Source of the DNA: Clostridium pasteurianum DSM 525 = ATCC 6013
GTDB lineage: Bacteria > Bacillota > Clostridia > Clostridiales > Clostridiaceae
Length of the DNA stretch: 64,000 nt
Assembly (NCBI RefSeq): GCF_000807255.1
Contig: NZ_CP009268.1
Coordinates: 2,386,384 to 2,450,383, forward strand
Direction of reading: 5' to 3'
In this document: one piece after another, positions 57,188 through 64,000 of the stretch
Layout of the letters: each line of letters opens with the position of its first letter
How positions within the stretch are numbered: the first letter of the stretch is position 1
The notes under the pieces: generated by a model
What the model was told of the DNA's origin: nothing
What the model saw: the letters and a program-made list of their open reading frames with translations, nothing else
The model's database searches: none
Program-made: the position numbers and the translations under genes

Positions 57188-57223
57188 AAATATATCCTTG
57201 ATAAACTTATCGAGGATATATTT
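57188..57223 (-). terminator. Terminator-like palindrome after dhaT
   Basis: AAATATATCCTTGATAA pairs with TTATCGAGGATATATTT (one mismatch). The minus-strand tail is T/A-rich. It closes the dha operon. The rest of 56946-57261 shows no gene that I can support. Confidence 0.65.
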
Positions 57224-57261
57224 ATATTTCTAAGGAATACTTATTATATGAAAGATTACAA

Positions 57262-58419
57262 TTAAAATGCTTCTCTAAATATTTTAACTATATCTTTTTC
57301 ATTACCTTTTCTTGGATTACTGAATGCATTTCCATCTTTCAATGCCATTTTTGCCATATATTCAAAATCTTCTTCATTAACTCCCATTTCTTTAAGACTT
57401 GCTGGTATTCCAACATCCTTTGAAAGTCTAAACATAGCATCTATAGCTTTTTCTGCTGCTTCCATTACTGAAAGTCCTTCAATATTCTCTCCCATGAATT
57501 CTGCTATATCTGCAAATTTCTTAGGATTTGATATAAGATTATAGCGTTCTACATGTGGTAATAACATGGCATTGGCAACACCATGTGCCATATCATACAG
57601 GCCTCCTAATTGATGTGCCATAGCATGTACATATCCTAAATTTGCATTATTAAATGCCATTCCTGCCAGAAGTGATGCGTAGGCCATATTTTCTCTAGCT
57701 TCCAGATTTTCTCCAAGGGCTACTGCCTGACGCAGATTGTTAGCTATTAATTTTATTGCTTGTATAGCTAAGGCATCTGTTACTGGGTTTGCATCTTTAG
57801 AAACATAGGACTCTATGGCATGAGTTAAGGCATCCATTCCTGTAGCTGCTGTTAATCCTGCAGGCTTTTTAATCATAAGTATTGGATCATTAATGGATAC
57901 TAACGGCAGATTTCTCCAGCTTACAATAACAAATTTAATCTTTGTTTTTGTGTTTGTGATAACACAATGACGAGTAACCTCGCTGCCTGTTCCAGCTGTT
58001 GTATTTACAGCTACTATCGGAGGCAATGGATTAGTAAGGGTTTCTATACCAGCATAGTCATAAAGATCTCCCTCGTGTGTAGCTGCAATACCTATTCCCT
58101 TTCCACAGTCATGAGAACTTCCTCCTCCTACAGTAACTATTAAATCACAGTTTTCTTTTCTATATACTTTTAATCCATCTCTAACATTAGTATCCTTAGG
58201 ATTAGGCTCTACATCATCATAAAAAGCAACATCTATTCCTGCTTCTTTAATATATTTAACCGTTTGAGCTACAGCTCCATCTTCCATATTTCTCAAGAAT
58301 TTATCTGTAACTATTAAAGCTTTCTTTCCGCCTAATATTTTACATCTTTCTCCCACTAATTTTATTGCACCTGCTCCCATAAAGTTTACATTTGGTGCTA
58401 AAAAATCATACATTCTCAT
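57262..58419 (-). CDS. dhaT: 1,3-Propanediol dehydrogenase
   Basis: Reduces 3-hydroxypropionaldehyde to 1,3-propanediol with NADH. The 385-residue iron-containing group III alcohol dehydrogenase has GGGSSHDCGKGIGI, TTAGTGSEVTRHCVI, and the metal-binding histidine region AMAHQLGGLYDMAHGVANA. The N-terminus MYDFLAPNVNFMG is close to known DhaT. It is the last gene of the dehydratase operon, which supports the assignment over other alcohol dehydrogenases. Confidence 0.93.
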   Translation of the reverse strand: MRMYDFLAPNVNFMGAGAIKLVGERCKILGGKKALIVTDKFLRNMEDGAVAQTVKYIKEAGIDVAFYDDVEPNPKDTNVRDGLKVYRKENCDLIVTVGGGSSHDCGKGIGIAATHEGDLYDYAGIETLTNPLPPIVAVNTTAGTGSEVTRHCVITNTKTKIKFVIVSWRNLPLVSINDPILMIKKPAGLTAATGMDALTHAIESYVSKDANPVTDALAIQAIKLIANNLRQAVALGENLEARENMAYASLLAGMAFNNANLGYVHAMAHQLGGLYDMAHGVANAMLLPHVERYNLISNPKKFADIAEFMGENIEGLSVMEAAEKAIDAMFRLSKDVGIPASLKEMGVNEEDFEYMAKMALKDGNAFSNPRKGNEKDIVKIFREAF

Positions 58420-58473
58420 TTTATAATTCCTCCTAGAAATTAAAATTATATTTATTTAATATGATGATTACAA

Positions 58474-58905
58474 TTAAACATCATTTATTGAATCTAATGC
58501 ATATTTAGCAATAGACATATCTTCTTCTACAGTTCCCCCACTTACTCCAATGGCACCTACTACTTGATCATCAACTATTATAGGTAATCCTCCTCCAAAG
58601 GTTGAAATTCTACAATTATTTGTCAATTGTAAACCATAAAGACTTGCTCCTGGTTGTATTACTGGAGTTACTTCATGAGTTCCTTGTTTTAAAGCTAATG
58701 CAGTAAAAGCTTTATTGGCAGCTATATCTATACTGCTTATAAATGCATTTTCCATTCTGGTTAGAAGCATCAAATTTCCGCCAGCATCCACCGCTGAAAA
58801 AACTATTGAAATACTTATACTTTTAGCTTTTTCTTCTGCAGCCTTACACATTTCTTTAACTGTTTCTAAGCTTATCTGCTTAAAATCATTTATTTTTATT
58901 GCCAT
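58474..58905 (-). CDS. GlcG/HbpS (DUF336) family protein, OrfY-like
   Basis: A 143-residue protein with the family pattern VDAGGNLMLLTRMENAF, ANKAFTALALKQGT, FGGGLPIIVDDQVVGAIGVSGGT. Related domains bind heme or cobalamin in HbpS and in the C-terminal half of PduO. An equivalent gene (orfY) accompanies dha operons elsewhere. Its role is unsettled; handling of corrinoid or protection of the dehydratase is plausible. Confidence 0.85.
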   Translation of the reverse strand: MAIKINDFKQISLETVKEMCKAAEEKAKSISISIVFSAVDAGGNLMLLTRMENAFISSIDIAANKAFTALALKQGTHEVTPVIQPGASLYGLQLTNNCRISTFGGGLPIIVDDQVVGAIGVSGGTVEEDMSIAKYALDSINDV

Positions 58906-58919
58906 GATATACTTCCTTT

Positions 58920-59441
58920 CTAACTTCTATTTGTTTCTGCTTCTACTCTTGCAAGTATAAACAAAACATCTGATAATCTATTTATATATTTATACAACTC
59001 TTTTCTAACTTTTAATTTGCTTTTTAAGGCCACCATTAATCTTTCTGATCTTCTAACCACAGTTCTTGATACATGTAATGATGCTGATGAAATTGTATCA
59101 CCTGGAATAACAAAACTTTTTTGAGGTCCCACAATTTCTGTATATCTATCTATAATCTTTTCCAATTCTTCAATATCCCCTTGTGATATTGTATCTTTTA
59201 GATAGGCTTTTCCCTTTTCATCACTGGCAAGCTCTGCCCCTGCTATAAAAATTTTATTCTGAATATTTCTTAAGATAATCTTTATATCTTTACTTTTAAT
59301 AAGGGAATAAGCAAGACCTATAAAGGAATTTGCTTCATCTAAACATCCATAGCATTCTACTCTTAAATCATCTTTATTAATTCTGCTTCCTCCAAATAAA
59401 CCAGTTTCTCCCTTATCACCACTTCTAGTATATATACTCAT
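58920..59441 (-). CDS. PduO-type ATP:cob(I)alamin adenosyltransferase
   Basis: Makes adenosylcobalamin, the cofactor of the dehydratase. The 173-residue protein contains the ATP motif YTRSGDKGETGLFGG at the N-terminus and SRTVVRRSERLMVAL and YKYINRLSDVLFILAR at the C-terminus, the three PduO signature regions. It sits between the reactivase small subunit and the DUF336 gene, so cofactor supply and dehydratase are co-expressed. Confidence 0.95.
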   Translation of the reverse strand: MSIYTRSGDKGETGLFGGSRINKDDLRVECYGCLDEANSFIGLAYSLIKSKDIKIILRNIQNKIFIAGAELASDEKGKAYLKDTISQGDIEELEKIIDRYTEIVGPQKSFVIPGDTISSASLHVSRTVVRRSERLMVALKSKLKVRKELYKYINRLSDVLFILARVEAETNRS

Positions 59442-59454
59442 ACTTCTTCACCAC

Positions 59455-59826
59455 CTAATACATGAAATCCATGTTTTTAAAGGGATTTTTCTTTACTAAT
59501 CTAGCAGCATTGGCCCCAATGAATCTAATATTCTTTTTGGTATCTGTTATTTTAACTTTAAATAATGGATTATTTAAAGTTAATTTTGAATAATGAATGA
59601 CTATTATATTATCTGTTCCAATACCTATACCAACTTCTAACTTGGAATTCTTTGCTGCAATATATCCCAGTTTAACAGAATCTTTTTCACTGTTTTCTTC
59701 TATTTTATAAGGTATACTTTCCTCTTCCATGCCTAAAAGTATGTTATTTAATATATTTTTATCTTTAATATTAGGATTAAAGTATACATTTATGGTAGGC
59801 TTATTAATATTAAACTTTTCTTTCAT
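59455..59826 (-). CDS. Glycerol/diol dehydratase reactivase small subunit
   Basis: A 123-residue subunit of the chaperone that swaps damaged cobalamin out of the dehydratase. It matches the DdrB/GdrB/PduH type in size and in VYFNPNIKD, GIGIGTDNIIVIHY and IGANAARLVKKNPF. It starts five bases after the large reactivase subunit. Confidence 0.9.
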   Translation of the reverse strand: MKEKFNINKPTINVYFNPNIKDKNILNNILLGMEEESIPYKIEENSEKDSVKLGYIAAKNSKLEVGIGIGTDNIIVIHYSKLTLNNPLFKVKITDTKKNIRFIGANAARLVKKNPFKNMDFMY

Positions 59827-59831
59827 TTTTC

Positions 59832-61652
59832 TTACCTATCCTTATTAATATCTAGTATTAATCCTGTAGCCACTGCATTTCTCGGTCCTTCTAAACCTCT
59901 TATATTCCCCCTGCCTGCAACTACACCATATTTTGATAAAGCATCTGTAATCAGTTGTGGTACTTGAAAATCTAAAGAAGATCCTCCAACTAATACGACA
60001 AATTCTATATCTCTTATACTGCCTGTTGGTGAAACAATACTTAAAGCTCTAATACAATTTGTAACAAACACCTTTTCCTTAGCCATTTTTCTAATCATTT
60101 TAATCTTTTCTATAGAAGCTTCTATATTTATCGGTATTAAATTACCTTCTTTTAATATTACAGTTCTTGCAAATATAGAAGGATCAAAATGCTCCTCAAA
60201 GAATTCAACAGTTCCATCCTCATGTCTTATATGAAATAGACTTTCTACTTTGGCTAATGGATATCTTTTTATATCCTCTGCTAAATCAAATGAATTTAAT
60301 CCTAATTCAGAATTTATAAGCATAGTTACCATATTCCCTGCTCCAGCTAAATGTACAGAACTTATTTCACCATTTTTATTTATTATAGAAGCATCTGTAG
60401 ATCCAGCACCCATATCCAGTATAGCTAATGGTTTATTGCTTCCAGGTGTAGTAAGTGCTCCTAGTATTGCCATTTCTGCTTCTACTCCACCTATTTCAAC
60501 CTCTACTGATAACTTATTTTTTAATTCGTCAGCTATTATCTGCATTTGAAGTTTATCAGCTTTAACCATGGCAGCAATTCCTACAGCATTTTCTAAGGAA
60601 AATTCTCTAGCTAAGCCCCCTACTATCTTCTGTGGAACAAAAGTATCTACTGCAAGAATATCCTGTATTTTTATACTTTGAAAATCTTGATTAGTTAGCT
60701 TTGACATAACTTGTCTTACTCGTTCAAACATACCACCAACATTAGTGCCTGATTCACCTTTTATATCTTCTATTGATACTGTAGATTTTACTACTTCCAT
60801 TATCTTTGAAGCACCATCTTCTACATCAACTACGCTGGTTCTTCTGATTCCAGTTATGTTAATCTTTCCTGCAGGTATTCTTCTTTCCTGCACATCACCT
60901 TTTGGTGTTTTTATAACCACTGCTGATCTATTTCCTATTAATGCTCTTGATATTGGAACTACAAGTTTCGTCTCTTCTGCATTTAAATTAAATACTGTAG
61001 CAATACCATAGGGATTAGATAATACCTCAACTACACCACCTTGTGGTGCTACTTCAACTGCTGCCTTCATATTTAAAGGAACTTTTTCTAGTAAGGTAAC
61101 TTCGTCAACTATAGGAATAACTTTATCTAATCTATTATTAATCAACACACCATCATCTCTTTGAACAATAGCTCCAACTATATTTACACCTTTTTTTAAA
61201 TATTTATTTATAGTTTTTGCTGCATATTCAAAATCCACTTTTTTAAGAATTATTACGATAACAGTATTATTGTTCTTTATACTTTCAAGTTCTTCAATGT
61301 CAACAGTAATTCCAACACCCGTTCCTATTCCCCCTGGAGTAGAAGGATTATGTCCAATCATTGTTGATTCTGTTATAATTGTCTCTGTTATAGTTTCCAT
61401 AGCTACGTCTCCAATTACTGGAGCTGCTTCATTAATTCTAATTAAACCCAAATTTTCTATATCTGTAGAACATTTTTCCAAAGCCTGATTTAATGAATCT
61501 ATAACCCCTTTAATATTCTGTTTCGTTCCTTTAATTCCTGTAGTCTTTACAATGCCACTTGAAACAAACTCTATTTTATTACCATCTTCAATCTTTGCTA
61601 TTGCTACTTCTGTTGTAGCATTTCCTATATCAATACCAGCAACGAATTTCAT
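59832..61652 (-). CDS. Glycerol/diol dehydratase reactivase large subunit
   Basis: The ATPase of the reactivating factor, 606 residues from an ATG at 61652 (AGGTGG upstream). The actin/Hsp70-like nucleotide site is visible in AGIDIGNATTEVA at the N-terminus and AILDMGAGSTDASII near residue 410. GHNPSTPGGIGTGVG and GMFERVRQVMSKLT are typical of DdrA/GdrA. Together with the small subunit it releases inactive cobalamin from the dehydratase in an ATP-dependent way. Confidence 0.95.
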   Translation of the reverse strand: MKFVAGIDIGNATTEVAIAKIEDGNKIEFVSSGIVKTTGIKGTKQNIKGVIDSLNQALEKCSTDIENLGLIRINEAAPVIGDVAMETITETIITESTMIGHNPSTPGGIGTGVGITVDIEELESIKNNNTVIVIILKKVDFEYAAKTINKYLKKGVNIVGAIVQRDDGVLINNRLDKVIPIVDEVTLLEKVPLNMKAAVEVAPQGGVVEVLSNPYGIATVFNLNAEETKLVVPISRALIGNRSAVVIKTPKGDVQERRIPAGKINITGIRRTSVVDVEDGASKIMEVVKSTVSIEDIKGESGTNVGGMFERVRQVMSKLTNQDFQSIKIQDILAVDTFVPQKIVGGLAREFSLENAVGIAAMVKADKLQMQIIADELKNKLSVEVEIGGVEAEMAILGALTTPGSNKPLAILDMGAGSTDASIINKNGEISSVHLAGAGNMVTMLINSELGLNSFDLAEDIKRYPLAKVESLFHIRHEDGTVEFFEEHFDPSIFARTVILKEGNLIPINIEASIEKIKMIRKMAKEKVFVTNCIRALSIVSPTGSIRDIEFVVLVGGSSLDFQVPQLITDALSKYGVVAGRGNIRGLEGPRNAVATGLILDINKDR

Positions 61653-61668
61653 AATTTCCACCTGCCAA

Positions 61669-62109
61669 CTAGTCCTCTATTCTAACTTTATTTCTCTTAC
61701 TGTATACTTCAGCAGCTTCCCTAATAAAATCAGCATTTACTTTTGCATCATATTTTTCCTCCAGCTCATCTGCTATTGCAAGTAATTCATTTTTAGTTGA
61801 ACGATATGGTCTTAATGCATTATATATTTCAAGTATTCTTTCATCTGATATAGATATTAGTTCAGCAGCTCTTCTAAAATTTCTTGCAATAGCGCATCTA
61901 CCTGATCCTTCAGCAACTTGGGCTTGCAATTCAAGTGTATCTCTAGATATTCTAACATCTTCTGCCTTAACATTTTCATCTATAACAGCTTCTAAAGTTA
62001 TATCCTTCAAATTTTTACCTGTAGGAGTTTTAATCCATTCAGATCTTTTAGCAGCTAATGGATAATCATTTTCATAGTCTACTTTTATGTTATTTGTTAT
62101 ATCACTCAT
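61669..62109 (-). CDS. B12-dependent glycerol dehydratase small subunit
   Basis: Gamma subunit of the dehydratase, 146 residues. It carries the family pattern YPLAAKRSEWIKTPTGK, RISRDTLELQAQVAEGSGR, ARNFRRAAELISISDERIL and YNALRPYRSTKNEL. It is 15 bases from the medium-subunit gene, consistent with co-translation of the alpha2-beta2-gamma2 enzyme. Confidence 0.95.
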   Translation of the reverse strand: MSDITNNIKVDYENDYPLAAKRSEWIKTPTGKNLKDITLEAVIDENVKAEDVRISRDTLELQAQVAEGSGRCAIARNFRRAAELISISDERILEIYNALRPYRSTKNELLAIADELEEKYDAKVNADFIREAAEVYSKRNKVRIED

Positions 62110-62123
62110 TAAAGATTCTCCTT

Positions 62124-62663
62124 TCAGCTAATTATTTCTAATTCTATTGGTTTTGCATTTTGTACAACATGCTTTGTTTCCTTTATGTGCAATAAAGCTG
62201 CCTTAGCCTGAAACTTTGGTCTTACCATTTGATCATTTCGTGTAGGTACTGGATTTGGAGATTCTCCTTTTGCATATTTTGCTGCATTTTTACCAATTAA
62301 TCTAAAAATATCCAAATCCAATAATGGTGCTTGTGGAAAAAGTTCCAAATTATTAAGGGGTAATAAATCCTTTTGATGAATTACAGTAGTACCTTTAGAT
62401 TGAATACCAATACCTATTCCAGAACCACTAAGTACAGCTGCATCATGTGCTATAAAAGAAACATCAGATGTTCTTATTATTCTGACCACACGTGATTTTA
62501 AACCTTCTTCTTCAATTCCTGCAATTAACTCTCTCAATATTTTGTCATGAGGTACTCCTACAATGCTCTGATGTTGATATTTCCCAAAAGCAGGTGCAAT
62601 TCCAATCACTACTTCATTACTCTGATTTCCCGACAATGCAATATCTTTTTCTTTTAATTCCAT
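62124..62663 (-). CDS. B12-dependent glycerol dehydratase medium subunit
   Basis: Beta subunit, 179 residues from an ATG at 62663, chosen because GGAAGGGAG lies just upstream; an ATG six codons earlier falls inside that site. [19 protein letters not shown] and [13 protein letters not shown] are strongly conserved. [17 protein letters not shown] and [17 protein letters not shown] match the glycerol dehydratase (DhaB2) type. The long N-terminal extension that targets PduD to microcompartments is absent, so the enzyme is probably free in the cytoplasm. Confidence 0.94.
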   Translation of the reverse strand: MELKEKDIALSGNQSNEVVIGIAPAFGKYQHQSIVGVPHDKILRELIAGIEEEGLKSRVVRIIRTSDVSFIAHDAAVLSGSGIGIGIQSKGTTVIHQKDLLPLNNLELFPQAPLLDLDIFRLIGKNAAKYAKGESPNPVPTRNDQMVRPKFQAKAALLHIKETKHVVQNAKPIELEIIS

Positions 62664-62693
62664 TTTATAACTCCCTTCCAAGTTAATACTTTT

Positions 62694-64000
62694 TTACTTT
62701 ATATCTTCTGGTTTCATGGCATTAGGAATATTTTTAATTTCATCCCATCTCTCTTTACTCAACCTGTAGCCTGTTCCTGGTCCCATATAATCATTACAAT
62801 CATTCACTGCACTAACTACATTAAAATTCTTATCTATTATTGCGGATGTTTGAAGATAATCCCCTGATATTCTTTGTTTAAGCATATTAAGAATATTCTC
62901 AGCTATATCATCAAAACCATGCTTACTCAGTGCTTTCACCACATCTATTCCAGTGATTCCTCTATTTATCATTTCCTCTGCAGCTTTAAGATCTTCCACT
63001 ACATTTCTTTCTGGCACATCTTTACTACCATGAGAATAAGTTACTGCTTCTACTTCTTCATCCGTAATAGCTGGAAGTTTTAATCCTTCAAATACAGCTT
63101 GTATTGCTCTAGCAGCCTTATTTCTTATAGTAATTACCTCTTCTTCTGAAACCGGTCTTAATCCGCCATCAACCATAAGATCTCTTTGAATCACATTATA
63201 ATCATCAAAATCTTCAGCATCAAAGTTAGAACCAGCAAACATATTATCATAATTTGGAACTGAACTATATCCTGAAAATATAAAATCTGTTCCAGGTAAC
63301 ATCTGCATAAGCATTCTCGCAGTTCTTCTTATATCTGAATGAGAGAAGGTTTGATCATTTGCAGATGCTACTTCTATATCCAGCATAGTAGTTATAAGAT
63401 TTTCTCCAAGTACTGCTCTTATTCCAGAAGGAAGAGCACCAGTCATTCCAATACAGCTTACTGAACCATTTTGTAAGCCTTGTACTCCTGCGGCTTTAGT
63501 TATATAAATACATCTAGCTTCAAGATAAAGCATTGATTTTCCCTCTGCATATCCCATTAAAGCTTCTGATCCTGATCCCGATGTAAATCTCATCTTTAAT
63601 CCTCTAGATGCGTAGGCTGATGCTAAAAATGCCTTAGACCAAGGAGTATCATCTCCATCTGTAAAAACATTTTCCGTGCCATATACAGAAACAGTCTCAG
63701 CATAACTTGTCAATCCTCTCATTCCAAGTTCCAATTCAGTAGCTTCCTCTATGGCACATTGAGTTAAAACGCCACCTCTGCCTACTTGTGCTCCCACCAA
63801 TAAAGCTAAAGCATTAAAAGGTGCATATCTAACAATTCCCACCGTAGTTTCCTGTTCATCAAATCCTCTTATGGCAGCTTCAGCTGCATCTGCTGCTATC
63901 TGTACTGGATTGTCTTTAAGATTTGTTACATGGCATTGATTAGATGGAGTTTTTCTTGCTCTCATTTTTTGAAGTGCCATCATCATTTCTACAACATTCA
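62694..64000 (-). CDS. B12-dependent glycerol dehydratase large subunit, N-terminus cut by window edge
   Basis: Catalytic alpha subunit that dehydrates glycerol to 3-hydroxypropionaldehyde with adenosylcobalamin. About 435 codons of some 555 are visible; the frame runs off the right edge (NVVEMMMALQKMRARK at the edge). TPSNQCHVTNLKDNPVQIAA, FTDGDDTPWSKAFLASAYA, SANDQTFSHSDIRRTAR and PNYDNMFAGSNFDAEDFDD agree better with glycerol than with propanediol dehydratases. The operon promoter lies outside the window. Confidence 0.95.
   Translation of the reverse strand, partial: NVVEMMMALQKMRARKTPSNQCHVTNLKDNPVQIAADAAEAAIRGFDEQETTVGIVRYAPFNALALLVGAQVGRGGVLTQCAIEEATELELGMRGLTSYAETVSVYGTENVFTDGDDTPWSKAFLASAYASRGLKMRFTSGSGSEALMGYAEGKSMLYLEARCIYITKAAGVQGLQNGSVSCIGMTGALPSGIRAVLGENLITTMLDIEVASANDQTFSHSDIRRTARMLMQMLPGTDFIFSGYSSVPNYDNMFAGSNFDAEDFDDYNVIQRDLMVDGGLRPVSEEEVITIRNKAARAIQAVFEGLKLPAITDEEVEAVTYSHGSKDVPERNVVEDLKAAEEMINRGITGIDVVKALSKHGFDDIAENILNMLKQRISGDYLQTSAIIDKNFNVVSAVNDCNDYMGPGTGYRLSKERWDEIKNIPNAMKPEDIK

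Overview
The window is low-GC, gene-dense DNA that looks like a spore-forming anaerobe of the genus Clostridium (cluster I). Clues are the SCIFF peptide/maturase pair beside secDF, a Spo0E-type sporulation phosphatase, T-box and guanine riboswitch leaders, AAGGAGG-type ribosome binding sites, and a B12-dependent glycerol dehydratase operon with 1,3-propanediol dehydrogenase. I do not assign a species.

Region 1 (1-12974, minus strand) is a long housekeeping block read right to left: BofC-like protein, ruvA, ruvB, queA, tgt, yajC, a TIGR04086-type membrane protein, scfA, scfB, secD, secF, a truncated and degenerate RecJ/DHH protein, apt and relA/spoT (cut by the left edge). It joins Holliday junction processing, queuosine tRNA modification, protein export, ranthipeptide maturation, purine salvage and the stringent response.

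Region 2 (13-25 kb) is accessory: a methyltransferase, a TatD-linked radical SAM protein, a small winged-helix protein, a membrane Fe-S/FMN-binding protein, and a divergent nitrate/taurine-type ABC transporter. The transporter has no binding protein, but one permease carries a His/Met-rich tail. A cardiolipin synthase, two surface/lectin-like proteins, a DUF2513 protein and a Spo0E homologue follow.

Region 3 (25.8-39.3 kb) is the most mosaic part. It holds a small siroheme sulfite reductase, remnants of a histidine kinase and probably of an HTH regulator, proC with two ATC-hydrolase-family genes, a B12-binding radical SAM protein, a DUF2975/HTH pair and an IS30 element whose upstream end is tandemly triplicated. 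A MoxR ATPase / metallopeptidase-VWA / repeat-protein module and another radical SAM protein close it.

Region 4 (39.4-45.2 kb) has an RNA uracil methyltransferase, a small membrane protein, an LTA-synthase-type sulfatase and a TSUP exporter. Region 5 (45.2-53.9 kb) is branched-chain amino acid synthesis: leuC-leuD-leuB-ilvD and ilvC on the minus strand, and ilvB on the plus strand behind two tandem T-boxes whose specifiers read as CTC (Leu) and ATC (Ile). Region 6 (54-64 kb) has an NCS2 purine permease under a guanine riboswitch, an AraC-type response regulator, and the dha operon (glycerol dehydratase large subunit cut by the right edge, medium and small subunits, two reactivase subunits, cobalamin adenosyltransferase, a GlcG/HbpS-like protein, dhaT).

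A dispersed structured repeat occurs twice (about 9.3 and 45 kb) in opposite orientations and is not explained by any gene. All functions are read from sequence motifs and synteny; no search was run.
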